64,000 bases of DNA, taken from Candidatus Saccharibacteria bacterium oral taxon 488. GTDB lineage: Bacteria; Patescibacteriota; Saccharimonadia; Saccharimonadales; Saccharimonadaceae. Positions 34,659-43,655 of the stretch are shown piece by piece. The translations under genes were made by a program, and so were the position numbers. Position 1 is the stretch's first letter, and each line of letters opens with the position of its first letter. The stretch spans positions 620,001-684,000 of the forward strand of contig CP040000.1 in NCBI GenBank assembly GCA_013100805.1, read 5' to 3'. A model generated the notes under the pieces. The model saw only the letters and a list, made by a program, of their open reading frames with translations. It ran no database searches and had not been told where the DNA came from.

Positions 34659-36830
34659 TCAGTGACTTGTCGCCTTTTTCTTGTTCGCGGCCGCCCTATC
34701 AAGTGGCAGACGAAAACCGAACGTGCTGCCCTTGTTTTCTTTCGAGGTAAAAATCATCGCCCCGCCGTGCTCCAGCACGACTTTACGCGCCAAAAACAAG
34801 CCAACGCCCGTGCCGTCAGGACGACGCTTGCGAGCATTTGAGGCGCGAAAGAATTTACCAAACACACCAGACTGCTCAGCTTTTGGCACGCCGATGCCTT
34901 GGTCTTCGACCGTAAACACCACTTCCCGCGTATCGCAACAGAGCGACACCTTGACAGTTGTTTGTTCTTTAGAATAAAAGATTGCGTTATCAATCATGTT
35001 CATGATGACTTGGCGGAGTTTTTCGGCGTCAATCGGCAACGTCGGAACATCATCGTCAATATGCACCGAAAGAGTGATGTTATGCTGCTTGGCCACAATC
35101 TTCAGCAGAGCCATTTCACTTTGTACAATATCACCGAGGTTAGCCGGCTGACGATTCATAGTGAATGTCCCGGTCTGTAAGCGAGAGATACTGAGAAAGT
35201 CATTGATCAGTTGTACCATGCGCTCACTCGAGGAAAAGGCTTCGCGCAGAACAGCTTTTTGTGTTGGACGAACTGGGCCGAGATCACCTTGGAGCAACAT
35301 ATCGAGATAGCCCTTGATACTGGTTAGCGGTGTCCGCAGCTGATGCGATGCCATAGAAATAAACTCATTCTTCGCCTCGTCTAGCCGCTGTAGCTGCTGG
35401 TTACTCATCCGCAGTTCCTGCGTCGCCGCCTCGACACGCTGCTGCAGCTCGGCATTCAGCTCATTCACCTCCTCCATCGACTGAGCATTTTTAATCGCAA
35501 TCGCCAGCTCACCACGCACCGCCCGAAGCATTGAGAGATCGCGCTCGACATAATTATTTTTCTGACTTTCGCCGATCAGCACAAAACCAACGATATCCTC
35601 CTGCAGCGATAATGTCATGACGATAGCCAGTTTTTGTATCTTCATCGTCCGCCGTAGCTGCTCTGGCAGTGATTCGACGACCGCTACGTCATCAAGTTGT
35701 TCAATCTGGTGTTGCGCTGCCAATCCCGTTAGATCCACCTGCGGCGGACGAGTGTGTCCACGTGAGCCAAATATCCGAAAGCGCCCGTCATTATAGACCG
35801 CAAAGATCACCTGACGAGCCTTGAGGAGCCGCGTCAGGCACGCCGCTAATCGAGTCGTCAGCAGCCGCAGCCCCATTGTGTGCAGCAAAATTTGCCCAAT
35901 CTCGTTGATAAAACTTTCAATGGTATAGTCTTGCCGATAAAATAGCTTGTCGGTCAAGCGATCAAAAAACTGCTTGGTCGGTTGAAACAAAAACCCTAAC
36001 AATAATGCCGCCAGCACGCCCCAAAAGCCCGGTATCCCACCGATGTCGTGACCGCTGAGCGCACTGACAATCGCCGAGATAATATACGTCGCCGCATAAT
36101 ATACGATCGCTAACAAGCTCAACGACATCGCATATGCAATCGTTCGCACCGCCGCATCTTTCAGACCAAAGAGACGATGTTTAACAATCGTTAGGTATGC
36201 CAACGGTATAAAAATAAAGGTGCTCAGCGGACCGGCCCAAATGAGATCGTAGCGACCGACAGCTGGTAGCAGCAAATTAAATACCATACCCACGCCACCA
36301 GCAATCCCGTACGCATGAGAAATAAGCCGTAGCTGAGAGCGCACCAAAAGCGCACTACGACGACGAGCCTGATACGCGAGGATGATGAGTGCCGCCAAAA
36401 ACAGCAGTATGAAATACGCCATATAAACGAAATAACCGATCGGATGGATAACGACGGTATGCTCATCCACTACCACTTGTGCTATCAGCCAATCAACTCG
36501 CACGACAATCACCGCAGCAACGATACTGAATAACACCCAAGCAGTGGCCGGTAACCATTTCATCGTTCGTCGGGAGCCGATATGAGCCGCCACCGAGAGC
36601 ATGGCTACCGCGATCAGCGCTGCTCCGATGTAATATATCCTCAGATATATTAGTGCCGCCACCAGTACATTAGTCGCTAAAAACGCCGCAATACCCAGTG
36701 CCCACAGCGCAATGCCAACCGTCAGCACAAAAAAGAACCGGGTTGCCGGCTGGCGTGGTTGATGAGCCACGACCATAAGGCCAAATACCAATGACATCAC
36801 CCCGGCAATGATCAGCCCCGCTATTTCCAT
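34659..36830 (-). CDS. Sensor histidine kinase with N-terminal membrane region and GAF domain
   Basis: A 723-residue sensor. About eight membrane helices (residues 1-290, resembling the 7TM region of some histidine kinases), a GAF-like domain (about 315-450), a coiled coil, HisKA with His496 (SMASHQLRTPL), and an HATPase with DNAIFYS, EDQGIGVP and GTGVGLFLARKV. It would autophosphorylate His496 in response to an unknown signal. ATG 36830 follows GAGGGAG. It lies 13 nt after the methyltransferase gene, so both form an operon; the receiver protein at 38.06 kb, encoded divergently, is the likely partner. Confidence 0.9.
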   Translation of the reverse strand: MEIAGLIIAGVMSLVFGLMVVAHQPRQPATRFFFVLTVGIALWALGIAAFLATNVLVAALIYLRIYYIGAALIAVAMLSVAAHIGSRRTMKWLPATAWVLFSIVAAVIVVRVDWLIAQVVVDEHTVVIHPIGYFVYMAYFILLFLAALIILAYQARRRSALLVRSQLRLISHAYGIAGGVGMVFNLLLPAVGRYDLIWAGPLSTFIFIPLAYLTIVKHRLFGLKDAAVRTIAYAMSLSLLAIVYYAATYIISAIVSALSGHDIGGIPGFWGVLAALLLGFLFQPTKQFFDRLTDKLFYRQDYTIESFINEIGQILLHTMGLRLLTTRLAACLTRLLKARQVIFAVYNDGRFRIFGSRGHTRPPQVDLTGLAAQHQIEQLDDVAVVESLPEQLRRTMKIQKLAIVMTLSLQEDIVGFVLIGESQKNNYVERDLSMLRAVRGELAIAIKNAQSMEEVNELNAELQQRVEAATQELRMSNQQLQRLDEAKNEFISMASHQLRTPLTSIKGYLDMLLQGDLGPVRPTQKAVLREAFSSSERMVQLINDFLSISRLQTGTFTMNRQPANLGDIVQSEMALLKIVAKQHNITLSVHIDDDVPTLPIDAEKLRQVIMNMIDNAIFYSKEQTTVKVSLCCDTREVVFTVEDQGIGVPKAEQSGVFGKFFRASNARKRRPDGTGVGLFLARKVVLEHGGAMIFTSKENKGSTFGFRLPLDRAAANKKKATSH

Positions 36831-36843
36831 GCCCACTCCCTCG

Positions 36844-37998
36844 TCATATTTCTAGTGTACCACCAACCTTTGGTCTACGCATAGCATACAGTGCATAGAC
36901 ACCGTCATCAGGACAATATACATCGACCTGCCAATCACCCAAACCCGCTACCCCCGCGATCCGCTGCATTGTTTCGATTGACCGAGGCTGGATATGTGGC
37001 CACTGCACAACATTCAGCGTAAAGCCTAGCTGTGGATGCGTATCACGCATATTACCAACCAGCAGCAACCCGCCGGGTTTCACCAGTTGGGCAGCATTAG
37101 CTAGAAAAGTTGCGGCATTAACCTGCAACGCCGTCGGACTTTCATCTGAAAGCACCTCGGGCACATACTCCAAAATTCCAACGGCATCGACTGCATCATA
37201 TGCGGCCCCCTCAAGGCCAACCTGTCGCCGCAGTGCTCGAGCTGCCACATTCGTTTGCGCGTCTACTGCGGGCAAGGCTAAACCCTGAGGGTGCAGAATA
37301 TTCATGCAGCAAACATCAGTAAACTGCCCAACTTCCATTGCCTGAGCATACGTTTTTGCGGCCCTGAGTGCCGACCGGTCAAGATCAACCAGTGCGACTC
37401 GCGGCGTAGGGTTGCCGCTCTCTTTGATGTGCCGGAGCGCCCGACAAACCGGCTGAGCAGCGCCGCAAGCTAGACTAACCCACTGCTGCTCTGTGGCGCC
37501 CAGAGACGCTTGATCAATAGCCTGCTTAGTGAGGATATTCTGAACAATTTCACCGCGACTGCGAATACCGTGCGCATCCAAAATGTTACAAGCCCAGTCG
37601 CGCACCGCTGGCGAGACTGGTTTGCCATTCGCTAATCGCTCAATGCTCGGATCATATAACAGGTCCAGTGCCGACGCCGTCGGTATCAGTTCCAGCCAAT
37701 CCTCGACGCCAGGAACCCGAGCGATCAACTCACATGTTGCTGGATTGGTATCATCAATTATCGTTCGCTGGCGTTTAATTGCCGCCGTTAGATCAGCCTC
37801 ACCATGAAAGCCCATACCAGCTAACTTTTCTAGCTCCGCCGCTATCCTCTCGTAGGATGACGTCTGATATCGGTCACACGTCGGCACTGGATGAATCCGC
37901 CACTGATCCAGCTCAAGTTCCGCCCTGCGCTCTGACAACTCAACCCAGCCATAACGCTCTGGCTGAATAGTTATGCTTTCACGCTGCTTTATTGTCAC
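36844..37998 (-). CDS. Class I SAM-dependent methyltransferase-like protein
   Basis: A 384-residue protein. The C-terminal half has a Rossmann methyltransferase pattern: SLACGAAQPV (SAM loop), VALVDLD, then a DAVDAVGILEYVP motif and PGGLLLVGNM. The N-terminal half is helical with no recognised domain. The substrate is unknown. GTG 37998 is chosen over the first in-frame codon because AGAGGTGG lies just upstream. Its place in front of a histidine kinase gene, facing a receiver gene, suggests a shared signalling role, but that is inference. Confidence 0.7.
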   Translation of the reverse strand: MTIKQRESITIQPERYGWVELSERRAELELDQWRIHPVPTCDRYQTSSYERIAAELEKLAGMGFHGEADLTAAIKRQRTIIDDTNPATCELIARVPGVEDWLELIPTASALDLLYDPSIERLANGKPVSPAVRDWACNILDAHGIRSRGEIVQNILTKQAIDQASLGATEQQWVSLACGAAQPVCRALRHIKESGNPTPRVALVDLDRSALRAAKTYAQAMEVGQFTDVCCMNILHPQGLALPAVDAQTNVAARALRRQVGLEGAAYDAVDAVGILEYVPEVLSDESPTALQVNAATFLANAAQLVKPGGLLLVGNMRDTHPQLGFTLNVVQWPHIQPRSIETMQRIAGVAGLGDWQVDVYCPDDGVYALYAMRRPKVGGTLEI

Positions 37999-38056
37999 TT
38001 TGCCCACCTCTTTTGTGCTAGTTTTACAATACACCACTGCCTGCTATAATACAATT

Positions 38057-38428
38057 ATGGTTAAAATTGCTATCATCGAAGATGACGCGACGATCAGTCA
38101 GATGTACCGAATGAAGTTCGAGGCGGACGGGTTTGACGTACGACTAGCGAGTAATGGCACAATTGGCGTGGCGCTCGTCGAATCGTTTCGTCCAGATGTT
38201 ATTTTGCTTGATATCCAGATGCCAGAGATGAATGGAGCCGAGGCCTTGCGACATATTCGCTCACACGCGTGGGGCAAGACCATACCGGTTATCGTACTGA
38301 CCAACCTCGGCGAAGAAGAAGCCCCGCGCGAGATGCGCTCACTCGGCATCCAAGGCTACATCGTCAAGGCCAACCTCACCCCGCGCCAAGTCGTCGCCCA
38401 GGTCAAATCAGTCATTACAAAGCCGTGA
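38057..38428 (+). CDS. Single-domain response regulator (CheY-like)
   Basis: A 123-residue receiver domain without output domain: acidic pair in IIEDDA, phosphate acceptor Asp52 (ILLDIQMPEM), Thr in IVLTN and Lys in YIVKAN. It would relay phosphate or bind a partner protein rather than DNA. ATG 38057 is 6 nt after TATAAT (38045-38050). It is divergent from the methyltransferase-kinase operon, sharing a spacer of about 58 nt. Confidence 0.92.
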   Translation: MVKIAIIEDDATISQMYRMKFEADGFDVRLASNGTIGVALVESFRPDVILLDIQMPEMNGAEALRHIRSHAWGKTIPVIVLTNLGEEEAPREMRSLGIQGYIVKANLTPRQVVAQVKSVITKP

Positions 38429-38432
38429 GTTT

Positions 38433-39242
38433 CTACCGGATATTAACCCGGCGCAGGCACGCCGTAATCACATTATCAAACAATGCGCTCACCGTCAGTG
38501 GGCCGACGCCGCCTTTTTCTGGTGTCAAGTGAATGTCGGTGCGCGTCCGATTCGCCGGTGCCACGTCACCAACAATCTTACCATCCTCCGAGGCGGTTCC
38601 TGCGTCAACCACCACCGCACCAGGTCGGATCATATTTGGCTGAATCAGTCCTGCCACGCCGGTTGCCGTGATGATGACGTCATATTCGTGTAGTCGCGAT
38701 AAATCATCACCCCTACTAAATACCGTTACGTCCAGCCCCGACGCTCGCCACATCCGCTCGAGCGGCGCACCAACCAGCCGCCCACGCCCGACAATCGCCA
38801 ACCTTTTACCAGCTAGCTCCACACTATAGCCCGCCAATAGCCAATTGATGGCCATCGGTGTCGCCGGGTCAAACAGCGTTCGCTCAGAATTAAGGCCATC
38901 GACGTCTTTTTCCGGTGCTACCAGCCGCACAATTTGATCAGTCCGCTCTGGTTCAGCGAGCGGCAGTTGGACGATAATTCCTTGGACGTCATCACGTTGA
39001 TTCAGCGCCGTGATTGTCTCCGGTAGCTGACGAGTCGCCACCCGACAAATTTCTACCTCAATCAAAATATCCGCACCGTAGCGCTGCTTGAGGCGCATGT
39101 AGGTAGCGATGACCGGATTGTCCGAATCGGTGACGATGGCGAGGCGCGGCTGAATGCGGTGCGCTTGACGGAGCATGCGCACTTGCTTGGCCTGACGCTG
39201 CTTGATAAACGACGCGAGTTCTGCACCATTGAGAGATTTCAT
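38433..39242 (-). CDS. folD: Methylenetetrahydrofolate dehydrogenase/cyclohydrolase
   Basis: A 269-residue FolD interconverting methylene- and formyl-THF. Catalytic Tyr and Lys are in TYMRLKQRYG; GIIVQLPLAEP, KDVDGLN, GRGRLVGAPLERM (the GRS-VG nucleotide loop) and GGVGPLTVS follow. The usual PCTP reads PATP. It links to glyA at 43.7 kb, which supplies methylene-THF from serine. ATG 39242 is 6 nt after TACAAT (39249-39254). Its stop lies 4 nt from the convergent receiver gene. Confidence 0.92.
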   Translation of the reverse strand: MKSLNGAELASFIKQRQAKQVRMLRQAHRIQPRLAIVTDSDNPVIATYMRLKQRYGADILIEVEICRVATRQLPETITALNQRDDVQGIIVQLPLAEPERTDQIVRLVAPEKDVDGLNSERTLFDPATPMAINWLLAGYSVELAGKRLAIVGRGRLVGAPLERMWRASGLDVTVFSRGDDLSRLHEYDVIITATGVAGLIQPNMIRPGAVVVDAGTASEDGKIVGDVAPANRTRTDIHLTPEKGGVGPLTVSALFDNVITACLRRVNIR

Positions 39243-39321
39243 TGTTTGATTGTAGCAAATCAGCATGGGCGCGTCGAGCGCCTTGAGGATGGTAGCCGCC
39301 TGTGGTATAATCGGGAAGCTT

Positions 39322-39399
39322 GGCGGATGTAGCTCAGTTGGTTAGAGCGCTGGATTGTGGCTCCGGAGGCCGTGGGTTCGAGCCCCATCATTCGCCCCA
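39322..39399 (+). tRNA. tRNA-His (GTG)
   Basis: Eight-bp acceptor GGCGGATG/CATTCGCC, i.e. the extra G-1 paired to C73 typical of tRNA-His, anticodon GTG in loop ATTGTGG..., and encoded CCA. TGGTATAAT at 39306-39311 is the -10. Confidence 0.95.
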
Positions 39400-39472
39400 A
39401 GCATTGTCCGTAGCAAAAGGTGCGACGCTATGTTTACCTTCACCACTCATTATGCTATAATCTGGACTGATT

Positions 39473-39549
39473 GGGCCAGTAGCTCAGCTGGTTAGAGCAC
39501 CTGCCTCTTAAGCAGGGTGTCGAGGGTTCGAGCCCCTCCTGGCCCTCCA
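39473..39549 (+). tRNA. tRNA-Lys (CTT)
   Basis: Acceptor GGGCCAG/CTGGCCC, anticodon loop CTCTTAA in CCTGC/GCAGG, encoded CCA, T as discriminator base. TGCTATAAT at 39456-39461 is the -10, and a strong terminator follows. Confidence 0.93.
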
Positions 39550-39558
39550 AGGAATTAT

Positions 39559-39585
39559 CAAACCCCAGTTTTTCTGGGGTTTTTA
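39559..39585 (+). terminator. Terminator of tRNA-Lys
   Basis: AACCCCAG and CTGGGGTT pair around a T5 loop, followed by TTTT. Confidence 0.8.
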
Positions 39586-39608
39586 GTATGCCTGGTAAAT
39601 CATACTGT

Positions 39609-40019
39609 TTATGAAAATGGATTATAGCCGCGTGAAGGCGGCTCTTGAAATCGAGGCGATGATGGTGACGGACAACCGGTACCGCCCTCGCTAGTGGGGC
39701 GAGGCGGCGGTGTATTTTGTGCCGATGACGACGGCTCCGCTTGGCGCAGTGAATTACCCACAAAGGTACGATTGGAAAGCGGAGCGTCGCTAGTCGTGTC
39801 ATAGTCTTCCGCTATATCGCCGGTGCTTGCTGATGGTACATAGCCGCGCGCACCCAGCGCTGATGACTGATAATTCCCGATCCGCTGACGATCACAGTTA
39901 CGGTCGCTCACTCGACGACTTCGACCGGTATTACCAAACGCCGGCTGCGTCCGTGGCCGATGCGCCATCAACCGCTGAACTAACCGACGCGACATTCGCG
40001 GTTTACCACTAGCATCCAT
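39609..40019 (-). CDS. Ser/Pro-rich disordered protein, unknown function
   Basis: A 136-residue protein with a basic first third (RMSRRLVQRLMAHRPRTQ) and a low-complexity rest rich in Ser, Pro and Arg. No domain recognised. A strong AAAGGAGGG site 5 nt before the ATG argues that it is translated. It lies between tRNA-Lys and tRNA-Arg, and could be read through from the tRNA-Arg promoter. Confidence 0.55.
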   Translation of the reverse strand: MDASGKPRMSRRLVQRLMAHRPRTQPAFGNTGRSRRVSDRNCDRQRIGNYQSSALGARGYVPSASTGDIAEDYDTTSDAPLSNRTFVGNSLRQAEPSSSAQNTPPPRPTSEGGTGCPSPSSPRFQEPPSRGYNPFS

Positions 40020-40041
40020 ATGACCCTCCTTTGATCATTCC

Positions 40042-40118
40042 TGGCGCCCCGAGTAGGATTCGAACCTACGACCTTAGGCTTAGAAGTCCTCTGCTCTATC
40101 CAGCTGAGCTATCAGGGC
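40042..40118 (-). tRNA. tRNA-Arg (TCT)
   Basis: Acceptor GCCCTGA/TCGGGGC, T-arm GTAGG/CCTAC, anticodon loop CTTCTAA, CCA encoded. The anticodon stem GAGGA/GCCTA has only three Watson-Crick pairs: the bottom pair is A-G (31-39) and the top G-A (27-43). TGCTATAAT upstream would start transcription at the tRNA 5' end. Confidence 0.88.
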
Positions 40119-40161
40119 ATGTTCACATTATAGCATCTTTCTGGTACAATAGTGCAAGCTC

Positions 40162-40236
40162 GCGGGTGTAGTACAGCGGCTAGTATGCAAGTTTTCCAAA
40201 CTTGAGATGGGAGTTCGATTCTCCCCACCCGCACCA
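40162..40236 (+). tRNA. tRNA-Gly (TCC)
   Basis: Acceptor GCGGGTG/CACCCGC, anticodon loop TTTCCAA in CAAGT/ACTTG, encoded CCA. TACAAT at 40145-40150 is the -10. The phosphorylase gene begins 35 nt after its end and may share the transcript. Confidence 0.95.
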
Positions 40237-40270
40237 ATGCAAGATAATTTCAATCCGCAAAAAGGGCATC

Positions 40271-42040
40271 ATGGATTCATATTCATACACAAACACTTCA
40301 CCATACCAGCCACAGGACATCGAAGACGCCTCCGAATTTTATGACGTGATTGAGCGTAGCAGCCTAACGCATCAACTGTCTGAGTCACGGCCGTACGTTT
40401 ACTGGACAATGGAAATTTATGACAAGGCCAACGGCATCAAAGGCGGTGGCGGCTTGGGTGTATTGGCGGCAGACACGCGGCGGGTAGCCGAAAAGCTAGA
40501 AGTGCCATTTGTGGCGGTGACGCCATTTTACCGCAGCGAATCACACCAAAAAATTACCGACCTCGCACAAACTGAATACGTCGAGAAGGTCTCGCCCCAG
40601 GAGTATGGCTTTCATTATATTGATGAGGTTTCGGTTAGCTCCGCCGGCTTTCCCGATGCTAGCCTCAGCGTCTTTCGCAAGACACTCGGCTCAACGCAAT
40701 TTGTTACCATCTCAGAGCCAAACTTTGGGCAATTGTACGAAGGCGAAGGCTCGGGTGATCACCGGCTGTACCAAGAAGTGGCGCTTGGGTTTGGCGGCTA
40801 TAAAGCCTTGAAATTACTCGGCATCAAGCCAGCCGTCATCCAGCTCAACGAAACCGCAACAATTTTTGCGGCATTGGCCCGGCTGGACGAGCTATGCGCC
40901 AACGGCATGAATTTATATGAAGCAATCGTCTACGTGCGTAAACACACGCTCTACACCAACCACACCCTGCTCCAGGCGGCTGAACCAGAATTCCACCGCT
41001 CGCAATTTGAAAAATTGGTACTGCCAAACCTCAAAAGCAACGCTGTGCGCTGCTGGCTGATGGAGCAATTTCGGGGAGACCACTTGCGACCAAACTTGTT
41101 GGCGATTGAGCTGACCGAAGCCAAAAATGGCGTCAGTAAACTACACGCCCGCGTGGCAAATTTCCGCGACCGCAACAACGACAAGGTCAAGTTTCACGCC
41201 ATCACCAACGGCATCGACCTGGAAACATGGGTACTGCCGGAGATCCTGCAGGCTTATCGTGAGCATACCATCCTTGATAAATTTGGCTTGCCAACAGAGC
41301 AGTATCAAGCGGCGATCGCCACGTTACCCGCCAACACCATTCGCTCACTCAAACGCGTAGGCCGGCTGGAGCTAAACCGAGTTCTTGTAAAGCGCAAGGA
41401 CCAATACAACAACCCAGTTCACCTACCCGAGGACGCACTGGTGTTCGACTTCAAGCGACGATTCGCCAATTATAAGCGACCGCATCTACCATTTGAGCGC
41501 CCAGAAATGCTCAAACAGATTTTGCTCGATAGCAACGCTCACTACATTCTTGCCGGTAAAGTTCATCAGGGCGATCATGATATGTATCAGCAGCTTCTGA
41601 CCATCCTCAAACTCGTCGATGGCGACCCTGTCCTACGTGAGCGCGTCCACTACATTCAAGATTACGACGAGACCCTGGGACGAGCGCTGGCGATTGGCTC
41701 AGATGTTGCTATCAACGTGCCGATCATTGGCCTCGAGGCCTGCGGCACATCATGGGAAAAAGACATTGCCAATCTCAAGCTACTTATCTCCACCAGTGAC
41801 GGTGGTGTTGCCGATATCAAGCCAATCGCTTGTCTCGAAGTGAGCGGCGTGATCTCAGAGGACGAGACCACCTCGCTCTACGCTAATATGCGGCGGGCGG
41901 CACAAATTATCGCCAGCGATGAGCTACTGATGCAGTACATTCATCGCCAGCTCATAGCCTATCTACCGATCATATCGGGTGCACGGATGCTCAAAGATTA
42001 TCTCAAGTTTCTGTTTCCCGCCCGCCATACGACCAAATAG
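40271..42040 (+). CDS. Alpha-glucan phosphorylase, GT35-like
   Basis: A 589-residue protein, shorter than classical glycogen phosphorylases (about 800), of the alpha-glucan phosphorylase family. Seen: GGGGLGVLAADTRR near the N-terminus, VIQLNETATIF and YTNHTLLQAAEPEF in the middle, FKRRFANYKRPHL, and GTSWEKDIANLKLL, where the Lys corresponds to the PLP-binding GTxxxK. It would release glucose-1-phosphate from stored glucan, balancing the branching enzyme at 16.6 kb. ATG 40271 follows AAAGGG; the frame upstream runs into tRNA-Gly. No glycogen synthase is in the window. Confidence 0.85.
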   Translation: MDSYSYTNTSPYQPQDIEDASEFYDVIERSSLTHQLSESRPYVYWTMEIYDKANGIKGGGGLGVLAADTRRVAEKLEVPFVAVTPFYRSESHQKITDLAQTEYVEKVSPQEYGFHYIDEVSVSSAGFPDASLSVFRKTLGSTQFVTISEPNFGQLYEGEGSGDHRLYQEVALGFGGYKALKLLGIKPAVIQLNETATIFAALARLDELCANGMNLYEAIVYVRKHTLYTNHTLLQAAEPEFHRSQFEKLVLPNLKSNAVRCWLMEQFRGDHLRPNLLAIELTEAKNGVSKLHARVANFRDRNNDKVKFHAITNGIDLETWVLPEILQAYREHTILDKFGLPTEQYQAAIATLPANTIRSLKRVGRLELNRVLVKRKDQYNNPVHLPEDALVFDFKRRFANYKRPHLPFERPEMLKQILLDSNAHYILAGKVHQGDHDMYQQLLTILKLVDGDPVLRERVHYIQDYDETLGRALAIGSDVAINVPIIGLEACGTSWEKDIANLKLLISTSDGGVADIKPIACLEVSGVISEDETTSLYANMRRAAQIIASDELLMQYIHRQLIAYLPIISGARMLKDYLKFLFPARHTTK

Positions 42041-42064
42041 AGCCAATAGCAGAACACTCCGTAG

Positions 42065-43588
42065 CTACTCGGTGATAACTTCAATCTCTGCACCCAGTGA
42101 ATTCAGCCGCTGCGCTAGTTCCTCGTAGCCGCGATTGATTGAATACACATCGCGCAAGATTGACACGCCCGGCGCCGCTAACATAGCGAGCAGTACCACA
42201 ACCGACGGCCGCAGCGCTGGCGGCGCCACAACATCAGCGGGCTTCCACCTGGTCGGGCCAGTGATATACACCCGATGCGGATCAACCAGCTCAATCTGCG
42301 CATTCAATTTACTCAGCTCGGTGAAATAAATCGCTCGATTCTCATAACTCCAATCGTGCACCAATGTCCGACCTTTAGCGACGGTCGCAATCAGCCCCAA
42401 GAACGGCAAGTTGTCCATATTAATCCCCGGAAACGGCAGCGCGTGAATCTTGTCTTTTGGCGCAACCAACTTGGAGTGTTTCAGCGTGATATCCACCAAG
42501 CGAGTACGACCATTGTTGGCTGCATATTCCTCACTCAACTCATACTGCAAACCCATTTCCGCCAGTGTCGCTAGCTCAATTTCCAGAAACTCAATTGGTG
42601 CCCGGCGCACCGTGATTTCCGAATCAGTCACCACGGCCGCCGCGATAAAGCTCATCGCCTCGATCGGGTCTTCAGACGGGTAATAGTCAACCGCTGTATT
42701 GATGTGCGACCGGCCCGTGATTTTTAGCGTCGTTGTACCAATTCCTTCAATGGTCACGCCTAATTTCTGCAAGAAGAAACACACATCCTGCACCATGTAG
42801 TTCGGGCTGGCGTTGCGGATGATGGTGGTGTCTGGCGACAGAGCCGCCGCCATGATAACGTTTTCCGTCACCGTGTCGCCGCGTTCAGTCAATAAAATTA
42901 TCCGATCGCCCGTTGTCGGCTCGACGCGCGCATGATAGTACCCACCCTCGGCCTCTACCTGCATCCCAAAATGCTTCAGCCCCGACAAGTGTGGCTCCAC
43001 CGTGCGCTTACCGAGGTTACAGCCACCAGCAAATGGCAGCCGAAAATCATGATATTGATGAAGCAGCGGGCCAAGGAACATGATCACGGTACGCGTGCGC
43101 TTGGCAGCAGCGATGTCCATGTCCTCCAGCCTCAGCCGCGCCGGTGGTATAATTTCCAGGTCATTCTTTCGCAGCCAACGGGTTTTAACGCCAATCGAGT
43201 TGAGCACCTCAATGATCCGGTTAACCTCCTCGATACGTGCCACATGACGCAGTGTCGTTTTTCCCCTGTTGAGTAAGCTGGCACAGAGCAGCCCCACGGC
43301 CGCATTCTTGCTCGTTTTGACCGATATATCACCAGAAAGTTTTTTGCCGCCATGCACCCGAAAGTTCATCTTGCCCGAGTGATTGAGCGTAACGATGTTA
43401 CAATTGAGCACATCGCTAATCCTCACTAGCATCTCGACACTAATATTTTGACCGCCGTTCTCGATACGATTGATGGCACTTTGTGATGTACCGATGGCCT
43501 CAGCTAGTTGTGTCTGTGTGAGGCCCTTGCGATTACGATTTTCGGTGATAATAACGCCGATTTTTTGGAGATAGTCATTCATGCTCAT
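42065..43588 (-). CDS. murA: XRE-type HTH domain fused to UDP-GlcNAc 1-carboxyvinyltransferase (MurA)
   Basis: A 507-residue fusion. Residues ~10-65 are a Cro/C1-type helix-turn-helix (GLTQTQLAEAIGTSQSAINRIENG). From ~75 on it is a full MurA, which puts enolpyruvate on UDP-GlcNAc, the first committed step of peptidoglycan. Active-site residues are kept: Lys-Asn in SVKTSKNAAVG, Cys190 (AGGCNLGKRTVEPH, equivalent to E. coli Cys115), Asp in NMDNLPF, Arg in LRPSVVV. The offset of ~75 matches an added N-terminal domain. ATG 43588 is 7 nt after TATATT (43596-43601), inside a palindrome shared with glyA. Confidence 0.93.
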   Translation of the reverse strand: MSMNDYLQKIGVIITENRNRKGLTQTQLAEAIGTSQSAINRIENGGQNISVEMLVRISDVLNCNIVTLNHSGKMNFRVHGGKKLSGDISVKTSKNAAVGLLCASLLNRGKTTLRHVARIEEVNRIIEVLNSIGVKTRWLRKNDLEIIPPARLRLEDMDIAAAKRTRTVIMFLGPLLHQYHDFRLPFAGGCNLGKRTVEPHLSGLKHFGMQVEAEGGYYHARVEPTTGDRIILLTERGDTVTENVIMAAALSPDTTIIRNASPNYMVQDVCFFLQKLGVTIEGIGTTTLKITGRSHINTAVDYYPSEDPIEAMSFIAAAVVTDSEITVRRAPIEFLEIELATLAEMGLQYELSEEYAANNGRTRLVDITLKHSKLVAPKDKIHALPFPGINMDNLPFLGLIATVAKGRTLVHDWSYENRAIYFTELSKLNAQIELVDPHRVYITGPTRWKPADVVAPPALRPSVVVLLAMLAAPGVSILRDVYSINRGYEELAQRLNSLGAEIEVITE

Positions 43589-43595
43589 AGCGTAC

Positions 43596-43634
43596 AATAT
43601 ATCACACATGATATATGTTGTAAAGTGCTATAAT
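43596..43634. promoter_or_regulatory. Divergent murA/glyA promoters with an overlapping palindrome
   Basis: ATATATCA (43597-43604), four bases, then its complement TGATATAT (43609-43616). The left arm contains the murA -10 TATATT on the minus strand; the right arm covers the -35 position of glyA, whose -10 TATAAT is at 43629-43634. A protein bound here would block both promoters. Confidence 0.65.
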
Positions 43635-43655
43635 AGAGGAAAAGGAGGGAGTGTC

